A DNA stretch of 64,000 bases from Streptococcus sp. 'caviae' (lineage in GTDB: Bacteria; Bacillota; Bacilli; Lactobacillales; Streptococcaceae). Of this stretch, positions 61,016 through 64,000 are shown piece by piece. Every line of letters starts with the position of its first letter. Positions within the stretch are counted from its first letter, which is position 1. The DNA is taken from NCBI RefSeq assembly GCF_001937065.1, contig NZ_MOWR01000008.1:48961-112960 (forward strand), given 5' to 3'. The notes under the pieces are model-generated. The model searched no databases. It saw only the letters and a list, made by a program, of their open reading frames with translations, and had not been told where the DNA came from. The position numbers were made by a program, and so were the translations under genes.

Positions 61016-61739
61016 TTTAAATCTTGTATCACATTTTCTGTCGCATAACCCTATGCTGACCTTGCTCTTCCTTGCTCATTTTTTAGCTGATTTTCAATGG
61101 CAGAGTCAAAAAATGGCAGATTTAAAATCTCGTGATTGGCGGTATTTGGCCAAACATCTTTGCATTGTTGCCCTGCCTTTGATTTTGATTAGTCTGTGTA
61201 TTCCCCAATCCTTTGGTTTGGCTCTGTTGGTCTTTGCCAGCCATGTCGTTATTGATAGTGCTAAGTTCCTGCTCTACCCTTTTTACCATAAGCGGCAATT
61301 AGATAAGGCTATTTTTCTTCTTGATCAAGCTCTGCATCTTTTAATGATAACTGCGCTCTATCTTTTTAGCGAACAAATCACAGTAGGATGGCTAAACGAT
61401 ATTCGGTACGGCCTTAAGTTAATTTTGTTTGTGGTTCTTATTACCAAACCGGTCAATATCATCTTTAAGCTATTTTTCAGCAAATATCAGGTCAAAACTG
61501 TCAATGACGATGAAACCATTACAGGCGCAGGAGCAACCATTGGTTTGCTGGAACGCTTGATCATGGGAATATTTCTTCTATTTGGCCAGTTTGCTTCTAT
61601 CGGTTTGGTTTTTACGGCCAAGTCGATTGCGCGTTATGATAAAATTTCTAAAAATCAGGCTTTTGCAGAATACTACCTCATAGGTTCTCTATTCAGTATT
61701 ATCAGTGTTTTGGCAGCATATGCCCTTTGCTTAATATAA
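61008..61739 (+). CDS. DUF3307-like membrane protein
   Basis: A 243-residue polytopic protein with about six hydrophobic spans. The N-terminal LLFLAHFLADFQWQSQKMADLK is typical of DUF3307 proteins, which often follow SatD-like genes. I chose ATG 61008, with GGAGAGG seven bases upstream; TTG 60978 would place the start deep inside satD. The ATGATTAA overlap with the satD stop suggests translational coupling and joint function at the membrane. The role is unknown. Confidence 0.82.
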   Translation: MINLNLVSHFLSHNPMLTLLFLAHFLADFQWQSQKMADLKSRDWRYLAKHLCIVALPLILISLCIPQSFGLALLVFASHVVIDSAKFLLYPFYHKRQLDKAIFLLDQALHLLMITALYLFSEQITVGWLNDIRYGLKLILFVVLITKPVNIIFKLFFSKYQVKTVNDDETITGAGATIGLLERLIMGIFLLFGQFASIGLVFTAKSIARYDKISKNQAFAEYYLIGSLFSIISVLAAYALCLI

Positions 61740-61741
61740 TC

Positions 61742-61778
61742 AAAAAGATTTCTATTTCCGCACAATAGAAATCTTTTT
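61742..61778 (+). terminator. Terminator of the satD operon
   Basis: AAAAAGATTTCTATT/AATAGAAATCTTTTT is a perfect 15-bp stem with a seven-base loop. Confidence 0.92.
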
Positions 61779-61806
61779 AATTATGTTTGGAAAACGCATG
61801 GATGAA

Positions 61807-61814
61807 TACGAATA
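61807..61814 (+). promoter_or_regulatory. Competence cin-box (ComX/SigX promoter) of radC
   Basis: TACGAATA is the core recognised by the alternative sigma factor ComX in streptococcal late competence genes. It lies 20 bases before the radC ATG. radC is a known late competence gene in S. pneumoniae, which supports the call. Confidence 0.75.
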
Positions 61815-61834
61815 ATAGTAGTGGAGGTATCCAT

Positions 61835-62515
61835 ATGTATAGTATTGAATTCACAAAAGAAGCTCTGCTGCCGCGGGAACGTCTGCTGACCTACGGTCCT
61901 GAAAGCCTCAGCAATCAGGAGCTGTTGGCTATTATCCTGAGGACTGGTACCAGGAAAGAGCATGTTTTAAATTTATCCAATAATATTTTAGAGCGTTTAG
62001 ACAGTATCGCGGACTTTCATACCCTATCAATCGAAGAACTGCAGACTATTGCTGGAATCAGCCAGTTAAAATCAATAGAAATCAAGGCCATTCTGGAATT
62101 CTCCAAAAGAATCAATCAGTCAGAATATAGTTTTAAAGAGCGCATTTTAAGCAGCGAACGCTTAGCCAAAGTAATGATGGCTGAGCTGGGTGACAAGAGA
62201 CAGGAGCATCTGGTGGCCATTTATCTTGATACGCAGAACCGTATTATTAAAAAGAAAATTATCTTTATCGGCAGTGTCAGGCGCTCCGTTGCCGAGCCCA
62301 GAGAAATTCTGCACTATGCTTGCAAAAGCATGGCAACTTCGCTGATTGTCGTTCATAACCATCCCTCAGGCTCAACCTATCCCAGTGAAAATGATCTGGT
62401 ATTTACAGAAAAAATAAAACGATCCTGTGATGATCTGGGAATCGTTTTTTTGGATCATATTATAGTTGGAAAAAAGGAATACTACAGCTTTCGTGAGGAA
62501 ACAGATCTGATCTAA
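61835..62515 (+). CDS. radC: RadC/JAB-domain DNA repair protein
   Basis: A 226-residue protein. The N-terminal helix-hairpin-helix part ([20 protein letters not shown]) is followed by a C-terminal JAMM-like metalloprotease or nuclease fold with [15 protein letters not shown]. Its biochemical role is not settled, and in pneumococcus it is not needed for transformation. ATG 61835 has GGAGGT seven bases upstream and lies after the cin-box, so it is preferred over 61787. Its end overlaps the convergent gene by 4 bp. Confidence 0.92.
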   Translation: MYSIEFTKEALLPRERLLTYGPESLSNQELLAIILRTGTRKEHVLNLSNNILERLDSIADFHTLSIEELQTIAGISQLKSIEIKAILEFSKRINQSEYSFKERILSSERLAKVMMAELGDKRQEHLVAIYLDTQNRIIKKKIIFIGSVRRSVAEPREILHYACKSMATSLIVVHNHPSGSTYPSENDLVFTEKIKRSCDDLGIVFLDHIIVGKKEYYSFREETDLI

Positions 62516-63213
62516 AGTTCTTTAACAACATATTTAAAAAGTTTTCGATCTTCCTCGCGCGATTCAAGCAAGAGTTCGGGATGCCACTGAACGCCCAAAA
62601 ACGTTATGTCGGGATTGGTGGACATCACCGCCTCAATAGTATCATCAGCAGGATCATAGGCAATAACTTCCAAGTCGTCAGCCAGCTGCCTGATACTCTG
62701 ATGATGAAAAGAGTTGATAGAAGTAGAAGTCCCGTAAATTTTTTCCAGATCAGTCCCGGTCTTTACCAGCATGTTTTGGCTGAGATAATCACTGGGTTTA
62801 TCCTGCCAGTGGTGCTCAATGTCTTGATTAAGGGTTCCGCCCAAAGCGATATTCATCAGCTGTGTTCCCCTGCAGACAGAAAAAATTGGCTTTCCCTGTT
62901 TAATGGCTTCTTCAACAAGAGCAAATTCGAACAAATCACGCGCTAGATAAAAATCATCGTCACTGGCGTCTTTTTCTTCCCCGTAAAAAACAGGGTCAAC
63001 ATTTTGACCGCCTGTTAAAATGAGCTTATCAACCATGGAAACATAAGCTGCAGCAAAATCCGGCTCACTTATAGGAATAACAAGCGGAAGGCCGCCAGCC
63101 TCCTGTACTCCCTTGACGTAGCCGGATGGTGTATAGGACCACAGTATATCAGGAAATTTCGCATGAGATCTTTCATTGCCCGATATACCGATAATTGGTC
63201 TGGGTTTGGTCAT
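62512..63213 (-). CDS. Gamma-glutamyl-gamma-aminobutyrate hydrolase-like class I amidotransferase
   Basis: A 233-residue PuuD-type protein. The catalytic cysteine is in [11 protein letters not shown], and His and Glu are in GVQWHPELL. The N-terminal [11 protein letters not shown] fits the peptidase C26 family. It probably hydrolyses a gamma-glutamyl bond; in streptococci the substrate is uncertain because the putrescine pathway is incomplete. GGAGG precedes the ATG. It follows rex by 17 bases and should be co-transcribed with it. Confidence 0.86.
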   Translation of the reverse strand: MTKPRPIIGISGNERSHAKFPDILWSYTPSGYVKGVQEAGGLPLVIPISEPDFAAAYVSMVDKLILTGGQNVDPVFYGEEKDASDDDFYLARDLFEFALVEEAIKQGKPIFSVCRGTQLMNIALGGTLNQDIEHHWQDKPSDYLSQNMLVKTGTDLEKIYGTSTSINSFHHQSIRQLADDLEVIAYDPADDTIEAVMSTNPDITFLGVQWHPELLLESREEDRKLFKYVVKEL

Positions 63214-63230
63214 AGACCCTCCTTACTTTG

Positions 63231-63884
63231 TCAGTTCTTAGCATTTTTTTCTTGATTCATAAAATATAATAGCGTCTGTAATTCGCTGGTCAAATCAACA
63301 TACTGAGCGACGACTCCTTTTGGAAGCGACAGATGAACAGGGGAAAAACATAGAATACCTTTGATACCGGCTTCAACTAAAGTATCGGCAACTTCCTGAG
63401 CCTTGCTGCTGGGAACCGTTAAAATAGCCGTCTTAACGTCTGTTCCGACCAGCTTATCCTTGATGCTGGAAATACCATAAATAGGAATACCGTCATCTGT
63501 CCGCTTGCCGACCTGCTCATTATCATCAGTATCAAAAGCCATGGCAATTTTCATCTTATTGCGCTCGTGGAAACGATAGTGGAGAAGAGCACGGCCGATA
63601 TTACCGACGCCGACAAGCAGTACATTAGTCGTAGAGGTGTCGTTGAGAATATCTGCAAAAAAATTCATTAATTTTTTGACATCATAGCCAAAACCGCGAC
63701 GTCCCAGCTCACCAAAATAAGAAAAATCCCGGCGGACTGTTGCTGAATCGATACCAATTGCTTCAGCAATCTGCTTAGAACTTGCCTTTTCAATATTTTC
63801 TGAATGGAATCGTTTAAAAATACGATAATAAAGTGATAGGCGTTTAGCTGTCGCTTTAGGAATAGATTTGTCAAAAGTAACCAT
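63231..63884 (-). CDS. rex: Redox-sensing transcriptional repressor Rex
   Basis: A 217-residue repressor that senses the NADH/NAD+ ratio. The N-terminal winged helix includes [20 protein letters not shown], and the Rossmann domain has [12 protein letters not shown]. The C-terminal swapped helix is present. Rex controls fermentation and oxidase genes in streptococci, so ldh and nox in this window are candidates, although no full Rex box was found at either. AAAGGAG precedes the ATG. Confidence 0.94.
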   Translation of the reverse strand: MVTFDKSIPKATAKRLSLYYRIFKRFHSENIEKASSKQIAEAIGIDSATVRRDFSYFGELGRRGFGYDVKKLMNFFADILNDTSTTNVLLVGVGNIGRALLHYRFHERNKMKIAMAFDTDDNEQVGKRTDDGIPIYGISSIKDKLVGTDVKTAILTVPSSKAQEVADTLVEAGIKGILCFSPVHLSLPKGVVAQYVDLTSELQTLLYFMNQEKNAKN

Positions 63885-63910
63885 ACATGTCTCCTTTGCT
63901 ATGTAATACT

Positions 63911-63939
63911 ATTTTAAAAAAAGATTGTGAAAATTGCAA
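63911..63939 (-). promoter_or_regulatory. rex promoter
   Basis: On the minus strand TTGCAA and TAAAAT are separated by exactly 17 bp. TTGTGAA on the plus strand at 63925-63931 is a Rex-like half site inside the spacer, but the second half is not well matched. Confidence 0.55.
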
Positions 63940-64000
63940 CATCTTTTCTTTAAACTGGATATAAGTTTTTCTTATAAATGGGTTTCAATTTTACTTATAT

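Overview
The window is chromosomal DNA of a Streptococcus, most likely of the mutans group. The proteins and their order (ribonucleoside ABC transporter, nox, ldh/gyrA/srtA, GH1 block, tdk-prfA-prmC-glyA, pgm, coaBC, fhs, guaA, bus genes, ylxM-ffh-satD, radC, rex) match what I remember of one stretch of the S. mutans chromosome. That assignment is from memory; no search was run. No rRNA, tRNA, phage, insertion sequence or CRISPR array was found. Genes are tightly packed, with strong Shine-Dalgarno sites, extended -10 promoters and short intrinsic terminators.

Layout. 1-3717: end of a probable nucleoside-binding lipoprotein gene, then ATPase and two permeases. 3.8-11.4 kb: NADH oxidase, a DUF4767-like membrane-anchored protein, ldh facing away from gyrA, and srtA overlapping gyrA. 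11.5-17.6 kb: an Nramp-like transporter with an altered metal-site motif, Nudix, HAD, SGNH, phasin-like, AarF and VOC proteins. 17.6-21.9 kb: a four-gene block GH1, histidine phosphatase, histidine phosphatase, GH1 behind a cre-like promoter. 22-29.6 kb: membrane proteins, HAD, a MarR-OpuC-type osmoprotectant operon, an acetyltransferase and a Gfo/Idh/MocA oxidoreductase. 29.6-35.3 kb (minus strand): an ABC exporter pair and a flavin cluster (FMN reductase with PAS domain and repeat tail, a second FMN reductase, ApbE, 4-oxalocrotonate tautomerase), with two copies of a modular intergenic repeat. 35.7-45.3 kb: tdk, prfA, prmC, sua5, glyA, nucleoid-associated protein, lysozyme-like protein, heterodimeric ABC exporter. 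45.3-53.6 kb: pgm, panT-coaC-coaB (minus), fhs and a DUF915 hydrolase (plus), guaA (minus). 53.8-64 kb: a UTRA regulator, busR and its betaine transporter, ylxM-ffh, satD and a DUF3307-type gene, radC, a class I glutamine amidotransferase and rex.

The most interesting point is the flavin cluster. The FMN reductase/PAS protein ends in a flexible tail with three copies of the heptad DATSGAS, which fits the Dxx(S/T)GA(S/T) acceptor motif used by ApbE flavin transferases. An apbE gene without an export signal lies two genes upstream. I infer a cytoplasmic reductase that carries up to three covalently bound FMN groups. A 65-bp block with a strong inverted repeat lies directly before the flavoprotein gene and the tautomerase gene, so the two may share control.

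Other regulatory signals seen directly: a BusR-type palindrome over a near-consensus promoter before busA; tandem 21-bp repeats forming the satD promoter; a competence cin-box before radC; a PurBox before fhs; paired direct repeats around the marR promoter; and a cre-like site at the nox promoter.
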